A DNA stretch of 64,000 nt from Micromonospora sp. WMMD1120. GTDB taxonomy: Bacteria; Actinomycetota; Actinomycetes; Mycobacteriales; Micromonosporaceae. Positions 55,101 through 62,330 of the stretch are shown one piece after another. Position 1 is the first letter of the stretch, and each line of letters begins with the position of its first letter. A program made the position numbers and the translations under genes. The notes beneath the pieces are model-generated. The model worked only from the letters and a program-made list of their open reading frames with translations, ran no database searches and had not been told where the DNA came from. The DNA is taken from the NCBI RefSeq assembly GCF_029626235.1, contig NZ_JARUBO010000005.1, positions 6,420,001 through 6,484,000 on the forward strand, written 5' to 3'.

Positions 55101-55912
55101 TGCCAGCTCCTCTCGGTCGTACTGTGGGCGGCCGGTACGCGGACAGCGGCACGCGGTGGCAGGGTCCGGGAGATGTCGTCGAGCAGCGCGGCGGCCAGCG
55201 AGTCGGGCACGTCGGGGGTGGAAACCGTGCTGCGTGCGGGCAGGCACAGCGCGAGCACCCAGTCGTCGACCACGAGGAGCAGCGCCTTCAGGGAGACGAC
55301 GTGGCGGTAGTCCAGCCGCCACCACTCCCCCTCGGTACGCCAGGTCGCCACCTCGAGCAGGCTCAGGTCCACGCTCAGGCCGACCCGTAGGAACTTCGCC
55401 AATGCTTCCTTGGCGGTCCAGACCGCTGTGGCGGCGGTCAGCGCGGCCAACCCCAGGCCCGCGGTGATCGTCCGCTCGCCCGCCGTCAGCGTCGACTGGA
55501 GGATTCCGGCCCGCGCCGGGTCGACCCGCTCCAGGTCGACGCCGACCGGGTGGGCGACGTCGAACGCCACCGCCGCGCCGAGGTGGTGACTGTGCGCGAG
55601 GCTCACCGCGAGGCCACCGGTGCCGGGTCCACCGAGGACAGGTTGGTGCAGGGCGCCCGGCTCGACCCAGATCGCCGTCGGGTCCGCCGCGTCGCGGAGG
55701 TGGGTGACGGCCGCCTTGACGGCCCGCCGGCCGGCGAGGTAGTCGGCCCGTCGGCGCTCGTGGCGCATCCGCAGCAGCCGCTGCCGTTCCCGGGGGTGCA
55801 GCACCGCCGATCCGGTGCTCAACGTCGGGCATCCGCTCACGCTCAACGCGGCACGATAGACATTCTCCGCGTCGATCAAGGACATGGAATGCGCAGTGGA
55901 CAACTCAAGCAT
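55097..55912 (-). CDS. 4'-phosphopantetheinyl transferase (Sfp type)
   Basis: 271 aa from the chosen start. It transfers the phosphopantetheine arm of coenzyme A onto the serines of carrier proteins, a requirement for the 15 intact ACPs of this cluster. Seen motifs: SLAHSHHLGAAVAFD, GVDLERVD (metal-binding acidic residues) and WTAKEALAKFL, in the order and spacing of Sfp-type enzymes. The first gene of the putative operon, it overlaps the AT-ER by 4 bp. Start choice: the ATG at 55912 has AGGA eight bases upstream, while the ATG at 55930, six codons earlier, has no good ribosome site; either is possible. An integral PPTase gene in the operon suggests the cluster is self-sufficient for carrier activation. 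Confidence 0.92.
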   Translation of the reverse strand: MLELSTAHSMSLIDAENVYRAALSVSGCPTLSTGSAVLHPRERQRLLRMRHERRRADYLAGRRAVKAAVTHLRDAADPTAIWVEPGALHQPVLGGPGTGGLAVSLAHSHHLGAAVAFDVAHPVGVDLERVDPARAGILQSTLTAGERTITAGLGLAALTAATAVWTAKEALAKFLRVGLSVDLSLLEVATWRTEGEWWRLDYRHVVSLKALLLVVDDWVLALCLPARSTVSTPDVPDSLAAALLDDISRTLPPRAAVRVPAAHSTTERSWQ

Positions 55913-55984
55913 TGAACATCCTCGCCGCATTGGAAGGCCGCCCCACCCGTCGCACGGTGCCGATGCCGACGCGATCTGCCGGCA

Positions 55985-56014
55985 ACTCTAGAAGCATTGA
56001 TTGACGAACGACAA
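55985..56014 (-). promoter_or_regulatory. Candidate promoter for the PPTase-PKS operon
   Basis: On the minus strand TTGTCG (56014-56009) and TAGAGT (55990-55985) are separated by 18 bp, a fair match to a sigma-70-type promoter, about 70 bp upstream of the PPTase start. It was picked by eye from an AT-rich stretch, so alternatives are possible. Confidence 0.35.
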
Positions 56015-56125
56015 CCCCTCAAACGACATTCGCCCACACGATTACCGAATCGCAAGGTTCTTCGTCCCGGAGAAACCGTGTGGAAACAAGCCATACATCA
56101 AGTTCTGATAGCCGATCGCGCAACA

Positions 56126-56166
56126 ATTCAAAGAATTCGAAGCATCGTTGACGTCAATTCTTGAAT
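56126..56166. repeat. Imperfect inverted repeat in the divergent promoter region
   Basis: The arms ATTCAAAGAATT (56126-56137) and AATTCTTGAAT (56156-56166) are complementary apart from one extra base, separated by 18 bp. The spacing and AT-rich arms fit an operator for a dimeric regulator, or a cruciform; no regulator gene is linked in the window. Confidence 0.45.
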
Positions 56167-56177
56167 GGCGGGAGAAT
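56148..56177 (+). promoter_or_regulatory. Weak candidate promoter for the S15 peptidase gene
   Basis: TTGACG (56148-56153) and GAGAAT (56172-56177) with an 18-bp spacer lie about 80 bp before the peptidase ATG. The -10 element is poor. The -35 element lies in the loop of the inverted repeat and the spacer runs through its right arm, so a protein bound there would block this promoter. Confidence 0.3.
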
Positions 56178-56258
56178 GCGCTGCCGGAAACTGCGGCGGC
56201 GAGGCCGGTGCGCCCGCGCCGCGCCGGTCCCTGTCACCGACCCGCGGGTGGGAGCACG

Positions 56259-58160
56259 ATGAGACGTTGGACTGCGCCAGCTGTCGTCGCGGTGGTGACG
56301 AGCCTGGCCACACTGATCAGCACGGCCCCGGTGGCCGCGAAACCGGTGGCCGCGACGCCCTCCGGCTCCGTCGTCCGCCACGGCGTGACGCAGCCGGTCT
56401 TCTCGTACGCCGACGCGATACGGGAGACGGTCTACATCGAGTCCGGCGTCGACGGGGACCGCGACGGCCGTCCGGACCGGATCGCCGCCGACGTCATCCG
56501 GCCCCGCGCCACCGGGCTCGGCCTCAAGGTTCCGGTGATATTCGAATCCAGCCCCTACTACGCCTGCTGCGGTCGGGGTAACGAGAATGAGAAGAAGCAG
56601 GCTGCCGCCGACGGTGACCCGTCCTTCTTCCCGCTGTACTACGACAACTACTTCGTGCCACGCGGATACGCGGTGGTTCTCGCCGACCTGTCCGGAACGC
56701 GCGCCTCGGAGGGCTGCGTCGATCTGGGCGGCCCGAACGAGATCCAGGGCGCCAAGGCCGTCGTGGACTGGCTGAACGGACGCGCGCGGGCGTACCGCGG
56801 CGATGGCCGGCCGGCCGCCGCCACCTGGAGCACCGGCCGGGTCGGCATGATCGGCAAGTCCTGGGACGCCGCCACCGTGAACGGCGTGGCCACCACCGGC
56901 GTGGCGGGGCTCCGCACGATCGTCCCGATCGGCGGCCCGGTGAGCTGGTACGACTACCACCGCGACGGCGGCCTGCCGATCCAGCCGCCCTGGCCACGCC
57001 CGGCGCAGATGTTCGATCAGGTCAACGGGCGTCCAGCCGAGGTGTGCGCGGAATCCCGGGCCATGTTGGACACCGCACCGGACGACGCCACCGGCAACTA
57101 CAACAGCTTCTGGGCGGCACGCGACTACGTCCGCGACGCCGACCGGGTACGGGCGAGCGTCCTGCTGGTGCACGGGCTGAACGACTGGAACGTCGACCCC
57201 GAGCACGTCGGCGCGTGGTGGGACGCGCTCGGCCGCAACGGCGTCCCGCGCAAGCTCTGGCTGTCCCAGGTCGGCCACGCGGAGCCGTTCGACTTCCGCC
57301 GGGACCAGTGGATGAGCACCCTGCACCGCTGGTTCGACTTCTGGCTCCACGGCATCCCGAACCGGATCATGAGCGAGCCCATCGTCGACATCGAGCACGC
57401 CCCGGGCCGGTGGACCCGGCACCGTAGTTGGCCGGACCGGCGGGCCACACCGGTCCCGGTTCGGCTCGGCGCGGGCGCGCCGGACGCTCCCGGTGTCCTG
57501 ACCAGCGGCCCGGTCGACGCCGCCACCCGTACCTTCACCGACGATCCCGCGCAACGCGAGGCGGCGATGGTGGAGAACGAGCAGACCGTGACGCCCGGCC
57601 GGCTGGTCTTCCTCTCTCCCGTGCTCTCCCGGCCCGTTCGGATCTCCGGCACGTCGTACGCACGGCTCACCGCTCGGGTGAACGACACCGACACCAACCT
57701 CGCCGTCAAGCTCGTCGACTACGGAACCGCCACCCGGGTGGTCACCGGCCTGGTCTTCGACAACGGAGTGCCGGCCTGGTCGGAGGGGTTGGTCACGCTG
57801 GACACCGAGAGTTGCTGGGGGGCGAGCACCCCGGCCGACGACCCGTGCTACCGGGAGACCGCCGAACGCACCGCGGAGACGCCCTACGACATCGTGACCA
57901 GGGGCTGGCTCGACGCCAAGAACCGGGACTCCCTGCTCGCCGAGACCCCGCTGACGCCCGGGGAGACCGACACCTTCACAGTGCCGCTCCAGGTCGACGA
58001 CCACATCTTCCCGGCGGGCCACCGGATCGGCGTGGTGGTGGCCGGCAGCGACCCGTTCTGGACCCGCCCCGACACCAACCGCGCCCAGGTCGAGCTGGAC
58101 CTTGCGGCCAGCGAGATCCACCTACCCGTGGTGGGTGGCGTCGCCAGCCTCGGCTTCTAG
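56259..58160 (+). CDS. Secreted S15-family peptidase / CocE-NonD hydrolase
   Basis: 633 aa. A signal peptide covers about residues 1-27 (RRW, a hydrophobic stretch, then STAPVAA). The alpha/beta-hydrolase core carries Ser201 in GKSWDA, Asp309 in GLNDWNV and His340 in VGHAEPF, the triad layout of X-Pro dipeptidyl-peptidases and CocE/NonD esterases, and a C-terminal PepX-type beta-sandwich follows. It probably removes dipeptides or hydrolyses acyl esters outside the cell. The ATG at 56259 is preferred over an in-frame ATG at 56148 because only it is followed directly by a signal peptide and has GGGAG upstream. The gene is divergent from the PKS operon and marks the likely cluster edge. A role in processing the polyketide cannot be excluded but nothing shows it. 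Confidence 0.88.
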   Translation: MRRWTAPAVVAVVTSLATLISTAPVAAKPVAATPSGSVVRHGVTQPVFSYADAIRETVYIESGVDGDRDGRPDRIAADVIRPRATGLGLKVPVIFESSPYYACCGRGNENEKKQAAADGDPSFFPLYYDNYFVPRGYAVVLADLSGTRASEGCVDLGGPNEIQGAKAVVDWLNGRARAYRGDGRPAAATWSTGRVGMIGKSWDAATVNGVATTGVAGLRTIVPIGGPVSWYDYHRDGGLPIQPPWPRPAQMFDQVNGRPAEVCAESRAMLDTAPDDATGNYNSFWAARDYVRDADRVRASVLLVHGLNDWNVDPEHVGAWWDALGRNGVPRKLWLSQVGHAEPFDFRRDQWMSTLHRWFDFWLHGIPNRIMSEPIVDIEHAPGRWTRHRSWPDRRATPVPVRLGAGAPDAPGVLTSGPVDAATRTFTDDPAQREAAMVENEQTVTPGRLVFLSPVLSRPVRISGTSYARLTARVNDTDTNLAVKLVDYGTATRVVTGLVFDNGVPAWSEGLVTLDTESCWGASTPADDPCYRETAERTAETPYDIVTRGWLDAKNRDSLLAETPLTPGETDTFTVPLQVDDHIFPAGHRIGVVVAGSDPFWTRPDTNRAQVELDLAASEIHLPVVGGVASLGF

Positions 58161-59243
58161 ACGCCCCGCCGGGCCGGTGCCGCTCGTCACCGGCCCGGCG
58201 GACGCGTAACGGTGGTGGTAGCCGGCGAGGGCGACCGCCAACGAGATCGACCAGAGCGGGAAGAGGACCCAGCCCAGACCACCGGCCCCCCAGTACGCGG
58301 GGTCGTAGACCGGCTCCCCCCACAACTGGAACGTGTCGAGCTGGCCCGGCAGCCGCACGCCCAGCTGCCCGAGCAGCAGCCCGCGGCCGAACGCGAAGAT
58401 GGCGACGACCGCCGACCCGCCGAGCAGCAACGGAAACCACAGCGGTACGACCCGGCCCCGCAACACCGGCATCCACCGGGGGAACACCCTGCCCCACCGG
58501 CACAGCAGCCCACAGGTCAGCACGACACCGCCGATCGCGAAGGCCGCGAGCGTCGGCTCGATGTAGACATTCTCCGGCTGGTTACGCAGCAGGGACGCGA
58601 CGAACGGCTGCGGCGCCCCGAGCGCCCACCCCCGGGACCAGGCCAGCCGGATCACCGCGTAGGGCAGTGGGCAGACCATCGCGACGTAGGTGGCGATCCG
58701 GCCGACGCGAACCCAGGCCGCCCGGCGACCCGGCGCGGGCCGTCCCTTTCCGCCGGTGCGGCCGGCGTAGGCCGTGCTGGCCAAGAGGAACAGGGCCGCG
58801 CCCACGGCGGCGACGACCTGGAACACTGTCGGCCAGTCCGCCCGCAGCCAGCCGATCGGCAGGAAGCCCAGCGGTGGCAGCAGCACGATCATCCGGGCGT
58901 CCAGCACGACGCCCACGATCAGCGCCGCGATGCCGACGCCGGCGGCCAGCACGAGTCGGCGGGCCCACTGTCGGCGCGCCGGCCCGTCGAGCTGCCCCGC
59001 CACGACGAGCGCGACCAGCCCGAACCCGGTGATGAGCGGGCCACCCACGGGGCTCTCCAGGCCGGCCAGCAACGACGAGTAGTCCGGTCCGGTGCGGTCG
59101 TTGCGCCCGAAGGGGTAGCCGGCGCCCCCGACGGACCAGAAGACCCCCATCGCGACGAGGAACCAGGCCCACCCGCCCGCCGCGGCGGGCGCCCACCGCC
59201 GCCAGGAGCGCCACCCGCCGTACCGTGTCACCGCTGCTGTCAT
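58122..59243 (-). CDS. Polytopic membrane protein of unknown function
   Basis: 373 aa with about eight or nine hydrophobic helices (for example near 17-40, 64-82, 92-112, 150-168, 245-265, 275-295 and 330-350). I do not recognise the family; a conserved-looking loop GGAGYPFGRNDRTGPDYSSLL follows the first helix. It is transcribed toward the peptidase gene, and the last 39 bp overlap the peptidase 3' end on the opposite strand. The start at 59243 was chosen because the protein then begins shortly before the first helix; an ATG at 59279 is also in frame, and neither has a strong ribosome site. It shares a 129-bp divergent intergenic space with the next gene. Confidence 0.75.
   Translation of the reverse strand: MTAAVTRYGGWRSWRRWAPAAAGGWAWFLVAMGVFWSVGGAGYPFGRNDRTGPDYSSLLAGLESPVGGPLITGFGLVALVVAGQLDGPARRQWARRLVLAAGVGIAALIVGVVLDARMIVLLPPLGFLPIGWLRADWPTVFQVVAAVGAALFLLASTAYAGRTGGKGRPAPGRRAAWVRVGRIATYVAMVCPLPYAVIRLAWSRGWALGAPQPFVASLLRNQPENVYIEPTLAAFAIGGVVLTCGLLCRWGRVFPRWMPVLRGRVVPLWFPLLLGGSAVVAIFAFGRGLLLGQLGVRLPGQLDTFQLWGEPVYDPAYWGAGGLGWVLFPLWSISLAVALAGYHHRYASAGPVTSGTGPAGRLEAEAGDATHHG
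58161..58207 (+). terminator. Strong hairpin directly after the peptidase stop codon
   Basis: Perfect 14-bp arms CCGCCGGGCCGGTG (58166-58179) and CACCGGCCCGGCGG (58188-58201) enclose an 8-base loop, and an outer 4-bp stem ACGC/GCGT extends it. It begins a few bases after the TAG of the peptidase gene. There is no T-tract, which is common for actinobacterial terminators. The same bases are coding on the minus strand, near the C-terminus of the membrane protein. Confidence 0.75.
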
Positions 59244-59372
59244 GACGGCAGTGTCGTCCGGCGGTGACCGGCCCGACATCTGCCGGCAGGGATGGACCGG
59301 TCCCGACGAGCCGGCCCGCCTCCGCCTGCCGGCAGACGCGCCGACACGTGGCGCGTGGGCAGGATCGATCCC

Positions 59373-60512
59373 ATGTTCCGGAGACAACTGACAGCGGCGC
59401 TGGTGGCGTTCCTCCTCGCCGGGGTCGCCATGGTGCTGCTCCCCCGGTACGGCGACACCGCCGGCTGGCGGGACACGTTCAGCCCTGCCCTCCCGCCACC
59501 CACCGGACCGCACGACGTGGGCGTACGGCGGATGCGACTGGTGGACCCCGACCGCCGCGACCCGTGGCGGACGGACAGCGACCGGACCCTGATGCTCGAC
59601 GTGCGCTACCCGGCCGACGCCGGACCCCGGCCGTTGGCGCACTACGCGGTGTCCGCCGCCATGACCGAGTTCGGCTGCCTCGCCTGGGCGCCCGGCGCCC
59701 AGCGGCGCCTCGGACTGCTGCCGGACGAGGTCAACTGGATGTTCCGGACCCACTCGCACGAGTGGGCGCCGCCGGCGCGGGGTCCGTTCCCGGTCCTGGT
59801 CGGCTCGCCTCCGCCGGGGGTGCTGCGCACGGCGTACACCGGCGTCGCGGAGGAGTTGGCGAGCCGCGGGTACGTGGTCGTCACCGTCGACCACCCCTTC
59901 GACGCCCCGGTGGTCGACCTCTACCCCACCCGCCGGGTGATCGAGCCGAGCGACGCCGTCGCCACCGTCGCGCGGGTGGACGCCGACCTGACCCGGATCG
60001 CCGACATCGCGTACGTCACGCGCACGCTCACCGGCCTGGACCCGGCGCTGAGCGGTGCGCTGGACGCGCGCCGGGTCGGTCTGTTCGGCTGGACCGGCGC
60101 GGACACGGCCCAGCGGACGCGCCTCGCCGGCCTGCCCGGGATCGCCGGCATCGCGGACATCACCGGCGTCCCGGGGATCACCGGCGCGGACACGGTGCCA
60201 CTGCTGGTCGTCGGCGGCACGCCCGGCGCCGTCCAGGATGGCGCCGGGCGGCGCGCCCGGCGGACGACGGTGACCATCCCCGGCGCGTCGGCACCGTCGC
60301 TCACCGACGACGGGGTGGTCCTCGCCCAGATCGCGCGTCGTTATCCGCGCACCGATCCGGTCGTGCGACGGGAGATCGGCGACGCGCAGCCGTTGGCCTA
60401 CCGCACCGTGCGCCGCGCGCTGGCCGGCTTCTTCGACCAGCAGCTCGGCGGCGCGCCGGTCGGCACCCTGGTCGTCGAGGCGGGCGTGACAGTCGACCTG
60501 GTCGGACGGTGA
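59373..60512 (+). CDS. Membrane-anchored PAF-acetylhydrolase-like protein lacking the nucleophile serine
   Basis: 379 aa. An N-terminal hydrophobic helix (about 5-24) suggests a membrane anchor or uncleaved signal. The body resembles bacterial alpha/beta hydrolases related to platelet-activating-factor acetylhydrolase: a DVRYPADAG strand, VLVGSPPPGVLRTAYTGVAEELASRGYVV, and VTVDHPFDAPVV. Where the family has a GHSxGG elbow this protein reads LFGWTGADT: Trp240 replaces His and Thr241 replaces the catalytic serine. It may be a non-catalytic paralogue or use another residue. Start at 59373 because AGGA lies eight bases upstream and the anchor follows; an upstream in-frame ATG at 59292 would add a polar, Arg-rich extension. 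It is one base from the histidine kinase gene and probably in the same operon, so it may be part of its sensing function (inference). Confidence 0.75.
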   Translation: MFRRQLTAALVAFLLAGVAMVLLPRYGDTAGWRDTFSPALPPPTGPHDVGVRRMRLVDPDRRDPWRTDSDRTLMLDVRYPADAGPRPLAHYAVSAAMTEFGCLAWAPGAQRRLGLLPDEVNWMFRTHSHEWAPPARGPFPVLVGSPPPGVLRTAYTGVAEELASRGYVVVTVDHPFDAPVVDLYPTRRVIEPSDAVATVARVDADLTRIADIAYVTRTLTGLDPALSGALDARRVGLFGWTGADTAQRTRLAGLPGIAGIADITGVPGITGADTVPLLVVGGTPGAVQDGAGRRARRTTVTIPGASAPSLTDDGVVLAQIARRYPRTDPVVRREIGDAQPLAYRTVRRALAGFFDQQLGGAPVGTLVVEAGVTVDLVGR

Positions 60513-60513
60513 G

Positions 60514-61623
60514 ATGCTGACCCGCGTGAGACGGCTGGCCTGGGTGGGCGTCGGAGTCGTCACCGTTCTGGCGCCCTGGTACGGCCAGCCGGCCGCGCTG
60601 CGGGCGACCGCCTGGATCGTGGTCCTCGCCGCGACACTGGCGATCTCGTCGCCCCGGCTGCCCCGCGTGCCGCTCGCCGCCGCGGCGGCCGTCGTCTCGC
60701 TCGGCGGAAGCCTCTGGGCCTGGCGGTTCCTCGGCTACGGGTTCGTCGACCCCGGCAACGACTCCAGCAGGGTGCTGCTGTGGACCACTGTCGAGGTCGG
60801 CGCGTTGGCCGCCCTCGCCGTCGTGGTGGCCCGCACCGCGGGTCGGCTGGCCGGCGTGCTCCTGCTGCCCGGCGTCGCGATCGGCTTTCGGCTGCTGCCC
60901 GACGCGGCCCTCGGAGTCCAGCTCTTCCTGGGCGCCCTGGGTGCGGTGGCGGTGCTGGCGGGGGCGCTGCTCGGCCACTACCTACGCGGGCTCGACGAGC
61001 TGCGGGTGGCAGCCGTGCGGCAGGCCCGGTCCGCGCAGCGGCGCACGGTGGCCGCCGACCTGCACGACTACGTCGCGCACGACATCGCCGGCATCGCGGT
61101 GCTGGCGCAGTCCGCGCGACTGGTGGCGGAGAGCGACCCCGGTGCGACGCTGGAACAGGTCGAGCAGGCCGCGACCCGGGCCCTGCGGCGGCTCGACCAC
61201 AGCATCCGGTTGCTGCGGGACGACGAGGAGCGCGCGGCGCGCCAGTACGGCCTCGCCGAGGTGGTCGACCTGGTCGACGTCCACCCGCTGCCGGTGGAGC
61301 TGACGGTGGCTCTCACGGGACGCGACGACGTCCCCGCCGCGATCCAGGCCACCGCGTACCGGGTGGTGTCCGAGGCGCTCACCAACGTGGCCCGGCACGC
61401 ACGCCCCGACGCCCCGGTGCGGGTGGCGGTGACCCGACGGGACCGGCAGCTCGACATCGTCGTCGCCAACGACCTGCCACCCCACGCGACGCCGCCGCCC
61501 GCCAGCGGCTCCGGGGGCGGCCTGGCCTCGTTGCGCGCCCGGGTGGAGGCGCTCGACGGCGCCATGCGCGCGGGTGTCCAGAACGGATCGTGGCAGGTGC
61601 GCGTCACGCTGCCGATAGGCTGA
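60514..61623 (+). CDS. NarL-family sensor histidine kinase
   Basis: 369 aa. The first 155 residues form about five or six membrane helices with almost no extracellular domain, typical of DesK/LiaS-like intramembrane sensors. A HisKA_3 dimerisation segment follows with phosphoacceptor His184 in DLHDYVAHDIAG. A compact HATPase_c domain has the N box in SEALTNVARHA and a glycine box SGGGLASLRARV. It autophosphorylates and should pass phosphate to the response regulator 42 bp downstream. It starts one base after the stop of the PAF-acetylhydrolase-like gene. No link to the PKS operon is visible beyond proximity. Confidence 0.92.
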   Translation: MLTRVRRLAWVGVGVVTVLAPWYGQPAALRATAWIVVLAATLAISSPRLPRVPLAAAAAVVSLGGSLWAWRFLGYGFVDPGNDSSRVLLWTTVEVGALAALAVVVARTAGRLAGVLLLPGVAIGFRLLPDAALGVQLFLGALGAVAVLAGALLGHYLRGLDELRVAAVRQARSAQRRTVAADLHDYVAHDIAGIAVLAQSARLVAESDPGATLEQVEQAATRALRRLDHSIRLLRDDEERAARQYGLAEVVDLVDVHPLPVELTVALTGRDDVPAAIQATAYRVVSEALTNVARHARPDAPVRVAVTRRDRQLDIVVANDLPPHATPPPASGSGGGLASLRARVEALDGAMRAGVQNGSWQVRVTLPIG

Positions 61624-61665
61624 GCCGATGCCGACACGCAGGCGGCAACGACGGGTTGCGGCCCG

Positions 61666-62310
61666 ATGACGACGGTCGTGATCGCCGACGACCACGACAT
61701 GGTCCGGCACGGTTTCCGGATGGTGTTGTCGGCGCAGCCCGACCTCACCGTCGTGGGCGAGGCCGGCAACGGCACCGCCGCCTGGGACCTGGTCCGCCGG
61801 CTGCGCCCCGGGGTGCTGCTGGCCGACGTCCGGATGCCCGGCGTCGACGGCCTCGAACTCGTCCGCCGCGTCGGCGCGACGCCCGAGCTGGCCACCAGGG
61901 TGATCGTGGTGACCACCTTCAACGACGACGAGTACGTCACCCGGGCGTTGCGGGACGGGGCGAGCGGCTTCCTGCTGAAGGCCTCCGCACCCGGGCTGCT
62001 CGTCGCGGCCGTCCGGGCGGCGCTGGCCGGCGACGCCCTGATCAGCCCCGAGGTCACCGTCCGCCTGCTGGAGCGGCTCGGCCCCCGCGACGAGCCGGTC
62101 CGGGCGGACCCGCCGTTGACGCCCCGCGAGCGGGAGGTCGCCGCGCTCGTGGCGCGCGGCCTGAGCAACGAGGAGATCTCAGCGACGCTGCACGTGTCGC
62201 CGGGCACCGTCAAGACCCACGTCGCGCACATCTCGCTGAAGCTCGGCAGCGTCACCCGGGTCCGCATCGCGGCCTGGGCCTGGGAATCCGGCCTGGTGTC
62301 CCGCCTCTGA
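61666..62310 (+). CDS. NarL/LuxR-type response regulator
   Basis: 214 aa. Receiver domain 1-120 with acidic pair DD near residues 8-9, phosphoacceptor Asp54 in LLADVRMPG, and Lys in FLLKAS. C-terminal LuxR helix-turn-helix about 145-205 (LTPREREVAALVARGLSNEEI then VSPGTVKTHVAHI). It is the cognate partner of the kinase directly upstream and a DNA-binding transcription factor; its targets are not evident. It converges on tctA, with only 20 bp between the stops. Confidence 0.95.
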   Translation: MTTVVIADDHDMVRHGFRMVLSAQPDLTVVGEAGNGTAAWDLVRRLRPGVLLADVRMPGVDGLELVRRVGATPELATRVIVVTTFNDDEYVTRALRDGASGFLLKASAPGLLVAAVRAALAGDALISPEVTVRLLERLGPRDEPVRADPPLTPREREVAALVARGLSNEEISATLHVSPGTVKTHVAHISLKLGSVTRVRIAAWAWESGLVSRL

Positions 62311-62330
62311 GCAACCCGGCGGCCAACCGG

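Larger units (their letters stand above)
55913..56258 (-). other. 346-bp intergenic region between the PKS operon and the divergent peptidase gene
   Basis: This is the only long non-coding gap and is clearly more AT-rich than the rest of the window, particularly 55980-56170. It should hold the promoters of both divergent transcription units. It contains a candidate minus-strand promoter, a weak plus-strand promoter and an imperfect inverted repeat, listed separately. No tRNA, riboswitch or additional small gene is apparent. Confidence 0.8.

Noticed and set aside
52753..55152. One giant 1,071-residue frame ending in the hydrolase
   Set aside because: Its first 800 residues are out of frame with the AT-ER gene; only the last 271 residues form a recognisable protein.
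56041..56090. A second hairpin (GGTTCTTC ... GAGAAACC) in the divergent promoter region
   Set aside because: Only six of eight positions pair and there is no supporting context; it may be chance in an AT-richer stretch.
62311..62330. A terminator between the converging response regulator and tctA
   Set aside because: Only 20 bp are available and no stem longer than about four base pairs can be drawn.
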